DNA of 64,000 bases from Kosakonia arachidis (GCF_900116535.1 NZ_FPAU01000004.1:404534-468533), one strand, 5' to 3'; numbered from the stretch's first letter, positions 34,623 through 44,410 are shown. Notes: a model not told the origin generated them from the sequence alone. Program-made: numbers and translations.

Positions 34623-35345
34623 ATGATTGCACTATTACTTCTCTTCTTCCTCGCCCTCGGTGCCGGAGTGCTCAGCGGTGTTGTCGGCACTGGCTCGTCG
34701 TTAATCCTGCTGCCCGTCCTCGTCACAATGTACGGGCCACGGATTGCTGTGCCTGTTATGGCGATCGCCTCCTTGTTCGGCAACATCGGTCGGGTGATTG
34801 TCTGGTGGCACGAGATTCGTTGGCGACCGGTGTTTGCCTACTCGTTGGTGGGAGTTCCTGCGGCTGTGCTTGGGGCGCACACGTTGCTTACGATCTCTCC
34901 TGCCACTGTGGAGGTTTTCCTGGCAACTTTCTTCCTTGTGATGATCCCACTGCGCCGTCTTCTCAGACGTTCGAACCTTCATCTGAACATCTGGCATATG
35001 AGCTTTGCTGGGCTGATCGTCGGGTTCCTGACGGGATTCGTGCTATCTACCGGGCCGCTCAGCGTGCCAGTATTTACCGGCTACGGAATGAGTGGCGGCG
35101 TATTTCTGGGATCAGAGGCGGCAAGCGCAATTCTGCTCTACGCTGGCAAGCTCGGTACGTTCGGTGTATCGGGCGCACTTGCGCGGCCCGTCATCACACG
35201 TGGACTTGCCATCGGCATCGCATTGCTCGTCGGTTCGATGATTGCGAAACATCTCGTCCAGAGACTCCAGACGCACACGTTCGAGCTTCTCATTGATGCC
35301 GTTCTCGTCGCTGGGGCAGTAGGGATGATCCTCGCTCTCAAATGA
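34623..35345 (+). CDS. TauE/SafE-family (sulfite/organic anion exporter) permease
   Basis: 240 residues with about eight hydrophobic segments; the start MIALLLLFFLALGAGVLSGV and VVGTGSSLILLPVL are typical of TauE/SafE proteins. ATG at 34623 is chosen since it follows the PanE stop by 11 bases; the frame is open further back only as an overlap with PanE. Members export sulfite, sulfoacetate or other small anions. Likely in one operon with the PanE-like gene. Confidence 0.85.
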   Translation: MIALLLLFFLALGAGVLSGVVGTGSSLILLPVLVTMYGPRIAVPVMAIASLFGNIGRVIVWWHEIRWRPVFAYSLVGVPAAVLGAHTLLTISPATVEVFLATFFLVMIPLRRLLRRSNLHLNIWHMSFAGLIVGFLTGFVLSTGPLSVPVFTGYGMSGGVFLGSEAASAILLYAGKLGTFGVSGALARPVITRGLAIGIALLVGSMIAKHLVQRLQTHTFELLIDAVLVAGAVGMILALK

Positions 35346-35379
35346 AATGGCACGCCAGTGCTACCAGAACGTCTACTGG

Positions 35380-35572
35380 TGGGGATTAGACAGGGAGACG
35401 ACAGGATAGGCCCCCAGTGCAATGCGTGATTCTTTGCTGTTAATACGGTATTGAGATACCAGTGACGGGAACCGCTTGGTTTGATCAGTAGATACAGCTC
35501 ATGGGAATCGGAGACTTTAAAGGGTTTATCAGAAGGCTTAAGAGTACGGATTTTTGCGTCGGTAAGGAACAT
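35380..35572 (-). pseudogene. P4-type integrase, 5' fragment (copy 3, next to tRNA-Asn)
   Basis: From ATG at 35572: MFLTDAKIRTLKPSDKPFKV, then DSHELYLLIKPSGSRHWYL, after which one base is lost; the other frame continues YRINSKESRIALGAYPVVSL. Homology stops at about 35380. It is related to but clearly different from copies 1 and 2, so it came with another element. It lies 180 bases from tRNA-Asn and marks the right end of the 26.5-35.7 kb island. Confidence 0.85.
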
Positions 35573-35718
35573 ATGGGGGGCACGCCATTATCGAGCTAAT
35601 CTGACCCCAGCATTTTCCTCGATGCGGAAGATAAAATAAAAGCGCACCAAGAAGATTTTTCATACTAACCTGTTGAATCAAAAATATATAGAGATTCGCA
35701 AGGATGCAGTAAAGCAAA

Positions 35719-35746
35719 AAAGCAGACGTCTGTGAACATCTGCTTT
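35719..35746 (-). terminator. terminator of tRNA-Asn (copy at 35.8 kb)
   Basis: Arms AAAGCAGA and TCTGCTTT form a hairpin followed on the minus strand by a T-rich tail (35711-35720), about nine bases after the tRNA 3' end. The other tRNA-Asn copy has no such hairpin. Confidence 0.8.
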
Positions 35747-35754
35747 CTTTAATA

Positions 35755-35830
35755 TGGCTCCTCTGACTGGACTCGAACCAGTGACATACGGATTAACAGT
35801 CCGCCGTTCTACCGACTGAACTACAGAGGA
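35755..35830 (-). tRNA. tRNA-Asn (GTT)
   Basis: 76 bases, identical to the copy at 22698-22773, with encoded CCA and anticodon GTT. Lies between mtfA and the integrase remnant, as asn tRNA genes do near mtfA in E. coli. Confidence 0.97.
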
Positions 35831-35848
35831 ATCGTGTGAACGGGGCGC

Positions 35849-35877
35849 ATAGTACTGGCCCCGTACTGGTGTGTCAA
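35849..35877 (-). promoter_or_regulatory. promoter of tRNA-Asn (copy at 35.8 kb)
   Basis: Minus strand -35 TTGACA (35872-35877), 17-base spacer, -10 TACTAT (35849-35854) and the same GC-rich GCGCCCCG discriminator as the other copy. Confidence 0.8.
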
Positions 35878-35930
35878 TACTAAATTTAACCCGCTGATTC
35901 AATTGGCTAATTAAAGCACAATGTGCAGTT

Positions 35931-36728
35931 TTAATGTATCTGGTTTATCCCTTCAGTGTAGCCGCCAGCCTGGCCGCGCAGGCGGTTGAGCGGATCCTGC
36001 TGGTAGAAGTGGCAGAAGCGCTGCCACAATGCCGGAAAACGCGGGGCAAAGAGTTCGGGAGCGCTGAAGAAATACTCCGACAGCACGGCGAAACATTCTG
36101 CGGGATCGGTTGCAGCATAGGCATCAATGCTGGCTGCATTTTCTCCCACCAGATCGATTTCATCCTGAATGTTATCCATGGCGGCGCGTAAATCATGCTC
36201 CCAGCCGGCCACTTCACGCAGCGGGATCAGTGGGATGCCGCTTGCTCTGTCGCCATTACGTGTATCCAGCTTATGCGCCACTTCGTGTATAATAAGATTG
36301 AAGCCGGAAGCATCAAACGAATCCTGAATGTCGAGCCAGTTAAGAATGATCGGCCCCTGTTGCCAGCTCTGACCGGATTGCACAATCCGCTGGTTATGCA
36401 CAAGGCCGAAATCATCTTGCCACTCATCGTCCACCACGAACGGCGCCGGGTAAATTAATACCTCGTGAAAACCATCCAGCCATTCGAGGCCCAGCTCCAT
36501 CACCGGCAGACAAAAGAGCAGACTAATGCGCGCGCTCTTTAAGGCATCCAGCTCGAATCCTTGTAAAGGAACCAGCCGCTTTTGCTGTAAAAAATGATCC
36601 GCAAGCTGAACAAGTTTAACCTGCTCATCAGGCGATAAATTTGCTAATACCGGGGCATTTAGTGCTTCTTCCCACGGGAACGCCGCCTCATCAGCGGAGT
36701 CCTTTGTTTTCCAGGGCCACTTAATCAT
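35931..36728 (-). CDS. mtfA: Mlc titration factor A, zinc peptidase MtfA
   Basis: 265 residues, the E. coli length. The zinc motif HEVAH is in [16 protein letters not shown] near 148-163, with the third ligand region downstream ([17 protein letters not shown]). MtfA binds and inactivates Mlc, thereby raising ptsG expression, and has aminopeptidase activity. Cytosolic. It lies between tRNA-Asn and serU as in E. coli. Confidence 0.96.
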   Translation of the reverse strand: MIKWPWKTKDSADEAAFPWEEALNAPVLANLSPDEQVKLVQLADHFLQQKRLVPLQGFELDALKSARISLLFCLPVMELGLEWLDGFHEVLIYPAPFVVDDEWQDDFGLVHNQRIVQSGQSWQQGPIILNWLDIQDSFDASGFNLIIHEVAHKLDTRNGDRASGIPLIPLREVAGWEHDLRAAMDNIQDEIDLVGENAASIDAYAATDPAECFAVLSEYFFSAPELFAPRFPALWQRFCHFYQQDPLNRLRGQAGGYTEGINQIH

Positions 36729-36821
36729 CGTTTTGCTCGCAAACTCGCCACTTGAACCAAATTAACGGGACAGGGTCTGTTAAAATGCCAAATTACCTGG
36801 CATCATGGCAACCATCTGAAC

Positions 36822-36911
36822 GGAGAGATGCCGGAGCGGCTGAACGGACCGGTCTCGAAAACCGGAGTAGGGGCAACTCTACCGGGGGTTCAAATCCCCC
36901 TCTCTCCGCCA
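36822..36911 (+). tRNA. serU: tRNA-Ser (CGA)
   Basis: 90 bases with encoded CCA and the long variable arm of serine tRNAs. Starts GGAGAGATGCCGGAGCGGC; anticodon CGA in GGTCTCGAAAACC; T arm GGGTTCAAATCCC; acceptor stem GGAGAGA/TCTCTCC. The position next to mtfA matches serU. Confidence 0.97.
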
Positions 36912-37888
36912 CTTCACCCCATCGATTATTTCTTACTGATTTTCTTCCAAAAATGCCTCACTTGTACTGCGTGAATGGTACACATCATGGAGAAATCTGT
37001 CATGTGCACATATCTCATAAAACGTAATGCGATTTATTATTTTTTACCCTCGGATTCCTCTGCTCTGGTTGGCCATTTTGATCATCGACAACATGCGTGT
37101 TCCTTTTTGATGTCTTCGTGTTGTCGCAGTCGGGCCATTTTCCTTCTACTGATACCCGTCGCTTATTCTGAAGTGAATAGCAATCATACGAATGTATGCG
37201 CCACTTTGCGTCATACACCGACTAACGATTGTTAAGCACTTTGCAAGCCATGTGGCAACGGCAAAATGTCTGTTCTGGCAGAGAAACAACTTATATTGAT
37301 GATGTGCTTTTTGCTTTCTTATATGTTTAATAAACACTATATTTCAAATAGTATAAGCCTTCAGTGTGAAAGTTTAAATAATTTCTTAAATATTATTAAT
37401 TTAACATAAGGGGTGCTGTCATTCCTGGGTTTAATATCATTGTATATGCGATTATTTTTTTTCATAACTAATTGTTTTTAATGTGTAAATTTACACCTGA
37501 CAATTTCAACCGATAGGGTGTTAAGAGAGGTTTTTTATATCAGATAAAAAATTTGGCATAAACTGTCGGACAAGCAGAAAAAGAGTGACAGTGAAAAACA
37601 AAACAAGGAAGGCGGGGAATAAAGGAATTAAGGTAATTACACAATTATTTGTAATAAGAAAACTGATATTTTAACCTTGAATAAGGCTAAAATATTTTAT
37701 TTTTCACTCTGCTTATTATCATGTTTTTTGCACCAAAATAGGGATTTCAGGCGTGTGATTGAGAGATATATAAATAATGCTGATATATCTTTAAAATTCG
37801 TTTCCTCAGGATATGATGTGAAGGTAGTCACATTTGTGTTGAAAGAAGCTGTTCCTTCTCACCCTTAACCGCGCGGAAAAAAAACATT
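36912..37888. other. 977-base AT-rich region without a recognisable gene
   Basis: Between serU and drpB. Several short frames exist, none with a good ribosome site or recognisable product. From about 37330 to 37700 the sequence is strongly AT-rich. It may hold long promoters, H-NS-bound DNA or decayed inserts. No tRNA, IS or clear small RNA terminator was found. Confidence 0.5.
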
Positions 37889-38146
37889 ATGGAAGATAAA
37901 GCGAAACGAAGTCTGGGGGGAAAGCTGGCGTTATGGGTTTTCTGGATTTTTTGTGTCTGGTTTATCTGGAGCCTGATGAGTGATATTTGGCTGCCCGGGC
38001 CGCCTGTGGGCAACGCGAGTGGTGTGAGGGGCGCAACCAGCACGGATGGGTTCAATAGCTTTAGCAGCGTACTGGTGCTCGGTGTGGTGGGCGCGATACT
38101 TGGCGCGATTGCCTGGTATACTCGCCCACGCGATACTGATGCCTGA
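37889..38146 (+). CDS. drpB: DrpB-like cell division membrane protein
   Basis: 85 residues: [20 protein letters not shown] resembles E. coli DrpB (YedR), with two membrane segments (about 12-32 and 60-78) and the C-terminal [14 protein letters not shown]. DrpB in E. coli is a small septal protein that helps division when other divisome parts are weak. This copy is slightly shorter. Same order drpB-yedJ as in E. coli. Confidence 0.8.
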   Translation: MEDKAKRSLGGKLALWVFWIFCVWFIWSLMSDIWLPGPPVGNASGVRGATSTDGFNSFSSVLVLGVVGAILGAIAWYTRPRDTDA

Positions 38147-38186
38147 AGATGTTATGGTAATGATTTTTCATCGACAGGACGCTCAA

Positions 38187-38885
38187 ATGAATTTATCTGA
38201 CTGGCAGCACCGTTTCGATAAATGGATGACACAACACTTTAATCATGCTGATGCAGCTCATGATGTGTCGCACTTTCGTCGAGTGTGGAAAACTGCACAG
38301 ACGCTAATGCAGGGGCAGCAGGTTGATGGGCTGGTGGTGCTGGCCGCCTGCTATTTCCATGACATTGTCAGTTTTGCAAAAAACCACCCGCAACGCCATC
38401 AATCCTCGGTACTGGCGGCGCAAAAAACCGCCGAAATTCTGGCCGCCGATTTCCCCGATTTTCCCGCAGACGTGGTGCCTGCTGTGCGTCATGCGATTGA
38501 AGCGCACAGCTTTAGCGCAGGTATCATGCCGCTCACGCTGGAAGCCAAAATCGTTCAGGACGCAGACAGGCTGGAATCGCTTGGTGCGATTGGTCTGGCT
38601 CGCGTGTTTGCCGTCTCCGGCTCGATGGGCGCGGCACTCTTTGACGGCAACGACCCCTTTGCCGCAGAGCGGGAACTGGACGACAAAGCCTATGCCCTCG
38701 ATCATTTCCGCTGTAAGTTACTGAAACTGCCTGCCACCATGCAGACGGAAAAAGGGCGCGAGCTGGCAGTGCATAACGCCGATTTTCTGGTGCATTATAT
38801 GGCGAAACTGAGCGCGGAACTTCAGGGCGATCATCAACGGATTGATGATGAGGTGCTGCGACGCTTTCGTACCTCAGTATCTTAA
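38187..38885 (+). CDS. yedJ: HD-domain phosphohydrolase YedJ
   Basis: 232 residues from ATG at 38187 ([20 protein letters not shown]); E. coli YedJ has 231. The frame upstream to 38046 overlaps drpB and is not used. HD-type metal site: [12 protein letters not shown] near 23-34, CYFHDIV near 56-62 and [15 protein letters not shown] near 130. Substrate unknown. The stop is 12 bases before vsr; in E. coli dcm lies between them. Confidence 0.92.
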   Translation: MNLSDWQHRFDKWMTQHFNHADAAHDVSHFRRVWKTAQTLMQGQQVDGLVVLAACYFHDIVSFAKNHPQRHQSSVLAAQKTAEILAADFPDFPADVVPAVRHAIEAHSFSAGIMPLTLEAKIVQDADRLESLGAIGLARVFAVSGSMGAALFDGNDPFAAERELDDKAYALDHFRCKLLKLPATMQTEKGRELAVHNADFLVHYMAKLSAELQGDHQRIDDEVLRRFRTSVS

Positions 38886-38897
38886 GCGAGAAAACAC

Positions 38898-39389
38898 ATG
38901 GCGGATGTTCATGATAAAGCGACGCGCAGTAAGAATATGCGGGCGATTGCTACGCGCGATACGGCTATCGAAAAACGGCTGGCCGCCTGCCTGCAATCGC
39001 TGGGGCTGGCATTTCGCGTACAGGATGCCGCGTTACCCGGCCGCCCGGACTTTGTGCTGGATGCGTATCGCTGTGTGATCTTCACTCATGGCTGCTACTG
39101 GCATCGCCATGACTGTTATCTGTTCAAAATTCCGGCCACGCGTACGGATTTCTGGCTGGAAAAAATCGGCAAAAATGTGGCTCGTGACGCGCGCGATTGC
39201 GCATTGCTGCTTGAACAGAGCTGGCGAGTACTGGTGGTGTGGGAGTGCGCCTTGCGCGGCAAGCTGAAATTGAGCGAACAGGCGCTGAGCGAGCGACTGG
39301 AAGAGTGGATCTGCGAGGGGCAGCAAACCGCGCAGATCGACACTCAGGGGATTCATGCAATGACGATTACTTCTCCGGGCAAGGCGTAA
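38898..39389 (+). CDS. vsr: very short patch repair endonuclease Vsr
   Basis: 163 residues (E. coli 156). Nearly identical N-terminus MADVHDKATRSKNMRAIATR; catalytic Asp51 in PGRPDFVLD, His64 in FTHGCYWHRHDC, and zinc/structural residues in VVWECALRGK. Vsr nicks beside the T of T:G mismatches made by deamination of Dcm-methylated cytosines. The usual overlapping partner dcm is missing here, and the C terminus has several extra residues (TITSPGKA) that overlap the end of convergent yedA. Confidence 0.95.
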   Translation: MADVHDKATRSKNMRAIATRDTAIEKRLAACLQSLGLAFRVQDAALPGRPDFVLDAYRCVIFTHGCYWHRHDCYLFKIPATRTDFWLEKIGKNVARDARDCALLLEQSWRVLVVWECALRGKLKLSEQALSERLEEWICEGQQTAQIDTQGIHAMTITSPGKA

Positions 39390-40275
39390 CAACCGGGCGT
39401 TGCGGGAAGAGATATTTGCCCAGTGTCACTAGTACCACAGACAGAATAATGATCCCCAATGCCAGCCATTCAACGGTAGAGAGATGTTCGCCAGCAAAGC
39501 CCGTACCCAGCAGTACCGCCACGACCGGGTTCACATAAGCGTAGCTGGTTGCTAATGCTGGTGACACGTTACGGATCAGAAACATATAGGCATTAATGGC
39601 GATGATGGAGCCAAACAGCGCCAGATAGCCGACGGCGAAAAAACCGGATAGCGGCGGTACGGTGCTAAGATGTTCACCGCTCAGGGCAGAGGCACCCAGC
39701 AATACGATCCCGGCGGCCAACATCTCAATCGCCCCCGCCATCATCCCACCTGGGAGTTCAATCCGCGAACCGTACACCGAACCAAATGCCCAGCTTAGCG
39801 AGCCGACGAGGATCATCACCGCGCCCCACGGATTACCGCTCAGGTTTCCGCCGCTATTCAGCAAAATGATCCCTGCCAGACCAATAGCAATTCCAGTCCA
39901 TTCAAGCTTTCGCGTCGCGATACCGAAAAAATGACTAAAGCACAGCGTAAACAGCGGTACGGTCGCCACGACGACTGCAGCGATGCCGGACGGTACATTC
40001 TGATGTTCCGCCACCGTGACAAAACCGTTACCGACAGCGAGTAGCAGTACGCCAATCAGCGCCGCATTGAGCATGGGGCGCATCGGTGGCAGTTTATGGC
40101 CGCTCAGCAACAGGATGGTTATTAGCACGATGCCAGCGGATAAAAAGCGGATGCCAGCCATCATGAAAGGCGGCCAGCTTTCGACGCCGACGCGGATAAC
40201 AAAATAGGTAGAACCCCAAATGATATAGAGCGCAAACAGTGCTCCAATAAGCGGTAAAACTTGCCTGAAACGCAT
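39367..40275 (-). CDS. yedA: EamA/DMT transporter YedA
   Basis: 302 residues (E. coli 306), ten membrane segments in two EamA repeats, starting MRFRQVLPLIGALFALYIIW with YFVIRVGVESWPPFMMAGIR. A putative inner-membrane exporter of unknown substrate. Convergent with vsr (23-base overlap), as in E. coli. Confidence 0.94.
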   Translation of the reverse strand: MRFRQVLPLIGALFALYIIWGSTYFVIRVGVESWPPFMMAGIRFLSAGIVLITILLLSGHKLPPMRPMLNAALIGVLLLAVGNGFVTVAEHQNVPSGIAAVVVATVPLFTLCFSHFFGIATRKLEWTGIAIGLAGIILLNSGGNLSGNPWGAVMILVGSLSWAFGSVYGSRIELPGGMMAGAIEMLAAGIVLLGASALSGEHLSTVPPLSGFFAVGYLALFGSIIAINAYMFLIRNVSPALATSYAYVNPVVAVLLGTGFAGEHLSTVEWLALGIIILSVVLVTLGKYLFPQRPVVTPCPEK

Positions 40276-40452
40276 AACTCACCACGACAAAAGATACGAG
40301 GCTTATAGTAAACGTCAAAACTATACGTGTTGCGAGTGGTTAATTTGGCAGAAGCTGTTAAATTTTTGTTGACACTATGGGGTGGTTTTCGCCATCGATT
40401 TTTTACTGCATACTGCACTTTATTTAGTGATCATACTGAAAAGGAAGAAATT

Positions 40453-41364
40453 TTGGCAGGAAGTAGTTTATTAACGTTGCTTGATGATATTGCTACCTTA
40501 CTGGACGATATTTCCGTGATGGGCAAACTGGCTGCGAAGAAAACCGCCGGTGTGCTGGGAGACGATCTTTCGCTCAACGCGCAACAGGTAACCGGCGTTC
40601 GAGCTAACCGTGAACTGCCTGTTGTGTGGGGCGTGGCGCGCGGATCCCTGCTCAACAAGGTTATTCTTGTTCCTCTGGCTTTGCTGATCAGTGCGTTTAT
40701 CCCGTGGGCCATTACACCGCTGTTGATGGTCGGCGGCGCTTTTTTGTGTTTTGAAGGTGTGGAAAAGGTACTGCACACCCTGGCTGCGCGTAAGCATAAA
40801 GAGAACCCGGAAGCCCGGCAGCAAAGGCTGGAGGCGCTGGCTGCACAGGATCCGCAACAGTTCGAAAAAGACAAAATCAAAGGCGCTGTCCGCACCGATT
40901 TTATTTTATCAGCTGAGATTGTCGCCATCACACTCGGTATCGTGGCCGACGCGCCATTGCTCAACCAGGTACTGATTTTATCGGGTATTGCGCTGCTGGT
41001 GACCATCGGTGTTTATGGCCTGGTGGGCATTATCGTCAAGCTTGATGACATGGGTTACTGGTTGGCAGAACGGAAAGGTATGCTGGCACAGGGTATGGGT
41101 AAAGGACTGCTTATTCTGGCCCCCTGGCTGATGAAGACGCTAAGTGTGGTCGGCACGCTGGCAATGTTCCTCGTTGGCGGCGGTATTGTGGTGCATGGTG
41201 TAACGCCGCTGCACCATGCGATCACGCATTTCGCGGCTGGCCAGCCCGCGCTGATGCAGATGCTAATACCGGCTGTCGCGAATTTACTTTTGGGGTTCGC
41301 CATCGGTGCGCTGGTTGTGGCCGTTGTCAAAGGGGTTGCGCTTCTGCGCAGTGCGGCTAAGTAA
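40453..41364 (+). CDS. yedI: DUF808-family inner membrane protein YedI
   Basis: 303 residues from a TTG at 40453 ([20 protein letters not shown]), preceded by AAAGGAAG; this matches the start of E. coli YedI (305). The frame is open further upstream to 40327 but those residues are not part of the family. The first 75 residues are very conserved ([20 protein letters not shown]), followed by several membrane segments. Function unknown. Confidence 0.92.
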   Translation: MAGSSLLTLLDDIATLLDDISVMGKLAAKKTAGVLGDDLSLNAQQVTGVRANRELPVVWGVARGSLLNKVILVPLALLISAFIPWAITPLLMVGGAFLCFEGVEKVLHTLAARKHKENPEARQQRLEALAAQDPQQFEKDKIKGAVRTDFILSAEIVAITLGIVADAPLLNQVLILSGIALLVTIGVYGLVGIIVKLDDMGYWLAERKGMLAQGMGKGLLILAPWLMKTLSVVGTLAMFLVGGGIVVHGVTPLHHAITHFAAGQPALMQMLIPAVANLLLGFAIGALVVAVVKGVALLRSAAK

Positions 41365-41443
41365 AATCTCGCCGTAGCGATTATGCAAAACCCGCAAACT
41401 TCGTCTAAGGTGAAAAAGTTTCACCCTGATACAGGAGGCAGTG

Positions 41444-41626
41444 ATGGTCTTTTTGGTCAGCGATGAAGTCATACCAAAAGAAGGTGGTCCACGCATGATC
41501 GTTACCGGCTACTCCAGCGGTATGGTGGAGTGCCGATGGTATGATGGCTACGGAGTCAAACGGGAAGCCTTTCGTGAAGATGAACTGATGCCTGGTGACA
41601 GGCAAAGGGCGTATGAGCAGGTGTAA
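41444..41626 (+). CDS. yodC: small conserved protein YodC
   Basis: 60 residues from ATG at 41444 (preceded by AGGAGG; the GTG just before it is less well placed). Contains KEGGPRMIVTGYSSGMVECR, nearly identical to E. coli YodC (60 residues). Resembles the DUF2158 fold, function unknown. A strong terminator follows within 15 bases. Confidence 0.92.
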   Translation: MVFLVSDEVIPKEGGPRMIVTGYSSGMVECRWYDGYGVKREAFREDELMPGDRQRAYEQV

Positions 41627-41640
41627 CCCAATAGAATCGC

Positions 41641-41666
41641 CCGGCTATTGCCGGGCGTTTTTTATC
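41641..41666 (+). terminator. terminator of yodC
   Basis: CGCCCGGC-TATT-GCCGGGCG stem-loop followed by six T, 14 bases after the yodC stop. Confidence 0.92.
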
Positions 41667-41707
41667 CCTGTATAAACACACTTCCTGTGGACGTGGGCAG
41701 AAACAGG

Positions 41708-41838
41708 TTGACACTGTCTTCTTGTCCTTAGCGTTAAATCTTGCTGGACTGGTAAAGGCTTCTTTTAAGGATTTAGCTACGCTTTTTCAGGGTGCAATGA
41801 ATGCAGGAATGCCGCCTTCTATGAGGGCGGTTTTTTTT
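41708..41838 (+). ncRNA. candidate small RNA or leader upstream of dgcQ
   Basis: Between the yodC terminator and dgcQ there is a second terminator-like hairpin (CCGCC-TTCTATGAG-GGCGG plus eight T, 41811-41838) with no gene before it. A -35-like TTGACA lies at 41708-41713 with only a weak -10 about 18-20 bases on. A transcript of roughly 95 bases starting near 41743 would end exactly at the hairpin. A degenerate copy of the same sequence occurs at 63745-63842. It could also be an attenuator in the dgcQ leader. No match to a small RNA I know. Confidence 0.45.
41811..41838 (+). terminator. intrinsic terminator upstream of dgcQ
   Basis: Stem CCGCC/GGCGG with a nine-base loop and a run of eight T, 75 bases before the dgcQ start. 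Confidence 0.8.
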
Positions 41839-41912
41839 ACTGTTCTCCATTCGACGCCAGTACAAAAGGCCGACTGCGGCACTATATACAAACTTAATTC
41901 CTGGGAGCTCGT

Positions 41913-43616
41913 GTGCGGCAGAACAGCGTCGTGAAACAACCGAAGCCTTTTATTACTCTGAAGCGTTATTTTCTCCCTGCACGGGTGGTTAACCTTTGTT
42001 TTCTGATTGTCATGGTGTGCTCCACGATGCTGACCTGGCGCGAAGTGATTGTCCTGCAAGGGGCTTACGTCACGAGCCAGCGCAGTGAGCTGGGAAATGT
42101 CAGTAACGCGCTGGATATGCAAATGCAGAGTGCTGTGGATCGGCTGCTTTTTTTCCGCAACAGCATGCAGGCCGCGCTGCAAACGCCGCTCGGTTTTAAG
42201 GCTCTGAGTAGTGTACAGCAGGCATTCAGGCTGCTGCGCGCACAGGCGCAGTGGCAAATCGGCTTTGATAATACGCGTACATTGCCCATTTATGGCGTAT
42301 CCGATGATTTTGTGAATCAAACCGCTCTCCTTCACCGAGACGATGAGCGCTTACCTGACGAGCTGACCATGGCGATGGAGCTCGGCTATCTGTTTCGCCT
42401 CTCTGCCAATGCATCCATGTTGCCATACCAGGCATATTACATTTCCCGCGCCGGTTTCTATATCTCAACAAATCCGGTGCAGAGTGAAGAAAAAATCATT
42501 CCGACCTATTACCGCCTGCTGATGCGCCCCTGGTTTCGGGGACAGCAACAACAGGAAAATCGCAACCGTGGTGTTCGCTGGTATACCGATCAGGCGCACC
42601 AGGGCCGCGAAAAAAGCGGGTTCGTTGCTGTCAGCATACCGCTGGATTACCAGCAATACTGGTACGGTGTGCTGGTGTTGAGCTTCCCCGTTAGAGATAT
42701 CAATCGATTACTGGTCAAATCGCGCGAAGGTCAGGAAGGGGGGCAATATCTGCTTTATGACAGCCGCTTTAACCTGCTGACCAGCACACTGAAGGAACAG
42801 GGAACCGTGTCCGGATTTAGCGCGGATGAATACAACCTACTGCTGGCAGATATGGAACACGATACCGTCGGCGGACGCCATCTCGGCTCCCGCTATGTGA
42901 GCTGGCAAAAACTGAAACAGTTTGGTGGTGTACTGGTGCGGATTCACACGTTGCGGGAAGGGCTAACCGGCGATTTTGGGCACATCAGCATTGCATTGTC
43001 ACTGCTGTGGTTGCTTTTTACCGGCATGCTGCTGTTCTCGTGGAGGGTTATCCGCAGGATGGTGAATAATATGTACAGTATGCAGAACACATTGCAGTGG
43101 CAGGCGTGGTTCGATCCGTTAACGCACCTGTATAACCGGGGGGCCTTTTTTGAACGGGCAAAAATATTATCCGAACAGGCGCATGCGGAGAATTTGTCGT
43201 TTGCCGTTATCCAGTTGGATCTCGATCATTTTAAAAGCGTTAACGACCATTTCGGTCATCAGGCTGGCGATCTAGTGATCTCTCATGCCGCCGGGATGAT
43301 CAGCAATACTATCGGCGAGCAGGATGTCGCCGGGCGCGTCGGTGGGGAAGAGTTCTGTATCCTGCTGCCGGGCAGCACACTGAAGCAGGCTGTCCGGGTT
43401 GCCGAACGTATTCGTGCACGAATACGGGGGAAAGAGATTCTGGTGCAAAAAGACATCACACTGCACATTACGGTGTCGCTGGGCGTCTGCGATGCGGCAG
43501 AGAACGGTGATTACGATTTCGAATCCCTGCAATCTGTTGCTGATCGTCGCCTGTACCTTGCGAAAAACAACGGACGCAATCAGGTGTGCTTTACGGACGG
43601 CGAGCCGAAGAAATGA
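41913..43616 (+). CDS. dgcQ: diguanylate cyclase DgcQ
   Basis: 567 residues (E. coli 564) from GTG at 41913; an alternative GTG is at 41931. Membrane segments near 24-44 and 355-375 enclose a large periplasmic sensor domain; the GGDEF domain follows with [35 protein letters not shown] and the active-site loop [10 protein letters not shown]. It makes cyclic-di-GMP, favouring cellulose/biofilm over motility. The product-inhibition I-site, RAQD in E. coli, is GEQD here, so feedback control may be weakened. A terminator-like element lies in its leader. Confidence 0.94.
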   Translation: MRQNSVVKQPKPFITLKRYFLPARVVNLCFLIVMVCSTMLTWREVIVLQGAYVTSQRSELGNVSNALDMQMQSAVDRLLFFRNSMQAALQTPLGFKALSSVQQAFRLLRAQAQWQIGFDNTRTLPIYGVSDDFVNQTALLHRDDERLPDELTMAMELGYLFRLSANASMLPYQAYYISRAGFYISTNPVQSEEKIIPTYYRLLMRPWFRGQQQQENRNRGVRWYTDQAHQGREKSGFVAVSIPLDYQQYWYGVLVLSFPVRDINRLLVKSREGQEGGQYLLYDSRFNLLTSTLKEQGTVSGFSADEYNLLLADMEHDTVGGRHLGSRYVSWQKLKQFGGVLVRIHTLREGLTGDFGHISIALSLLWLLFTGMLLFSWRVIRRMVNNMYSMQNTLQWQAWFDPLTHLYNRGAFFERAKILSEQAHAENLSFAVIQLDLDHFKSVNDHFGHQAGDLVISHAAGMISNTIGEQDVAGRVGGEEFCILLPGSTLKQAVRVAERIRARIRGKEILVQKDITLHITVSLGVCDAAENGDYDFESLQSVADRRLYLAKNNGRNQVCFTDGEPKK

Positions 43617-44410
43617 TCCATACCTTCGCGCCAGCCTGCCGCGCCTTCCTGTATTGTGTGATAAACCCGCTGAGGTGAATCCTGACGTAATTGTACACCC
43701 TGGCGATTGATGCCTTTCACCACGATAGCGTAATCAACGCTATCAAGCAGCGGCGCATCGTTAGGGCCATCACCGAGGCCGAGCGTTAACGCGCGATGGC
43801 CCCGATAGTGATGATACTGACGCGAGAGCCAGTTAACGGCCTGATCTTTTCCACTGCGTTCATCCAGAACGTGCCAGAAGCGCGCGCCTTGCACAAATCG
43901 CAGACCGAGTTGCTGAAGGGTTTTATCGAAGGCGGACATTGCCTCGTCGCTATCGCGCCAGATCAGCGTTTCTGACGCTTCCTGGAGAAGTGCAAGGTTT
44001 GCCTGCGCCAGGGGTAAACCGGTCACTTCTGCCAGTACATACTCATCCAGTTCGCCAAAAGTGGTGAATTTCCAGCCATGCTGCTGACGCAGCCGGGCCA
44101 GTACATCGGCAATATCAGTATGGGGCGAACCGCTGATAATACGCGGGTAATCCTCATGATCCTGCCACTGTTCATCAAGCTGAATGACGGCGCCGTTTTC
44201 AGCAATAAACGGCAGTCCCTGCAGTTGCAGCAATTTCTGAAGAGCCATCATCTCTGCGGCCGTTTTACTGCAGCATAAAATGACCGGGATTGACTTCTCG
44301 CGAAGGCAAACAAGCCATTCTGCTGCGGCTTGCCAGTCGCCGGTATGGTTATCAAACAGCGTGCCATCGACATCGGTAAATACCAGTAGGGGATCGTCCA
44401 GACTCGGCAT
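43580..44410 (-). CDS. mpgP: mannosyl-3-phosphoglycerate phosphatase (YedP)
   Basis: 276 residues from ATG at 44410, preceded by AAGGAGC; the open frame to 44491 upstream is not conserved. HAD-fold motif [11 protein letters not shown] near 11-20, motif II VILCCSK, and motif [19 protein letters not shown]. The E. coli homologue is a 271-residue mannosyl-3-phosphoglycerate phosphatase family member. The 3' end overlaps convergent dgcQ by 37 bases. Confidence 0.93.
   Translation of the reverse strand: MPSLDDPLLVFTDVDGTLFDNHTGDWQAAAEWLVCLREKSIPVILCCSKTAAEMMALQKLLQLQGLPFIAENGAVIQLDEQWQDHEDYPRIISGSPHTDIADVLARLRQQHGWKFTTFGELDEYVLAEVTGLPLAQANLALLQEASETLIWRDSDEAMSAFDKTLQQLGLRFVQGARFWHVLDERSGKDQAVNWLSRQYHHYRGHRALTLGLGDGPNDAPLLDSVDYAIVVKGINRQGVQLRQDSPQRVYHTIQEGAAGWREGMDHFFGSPSVKHT

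Noticed and set aside
35678..35902. Minus-strand 74-residue frame across the tRNA-Asn
   Set aside because: It reads through the tRNA (the SSVVQSVERRTVNPY-like peptide is a known tRNA read-out), so it is not a gene.
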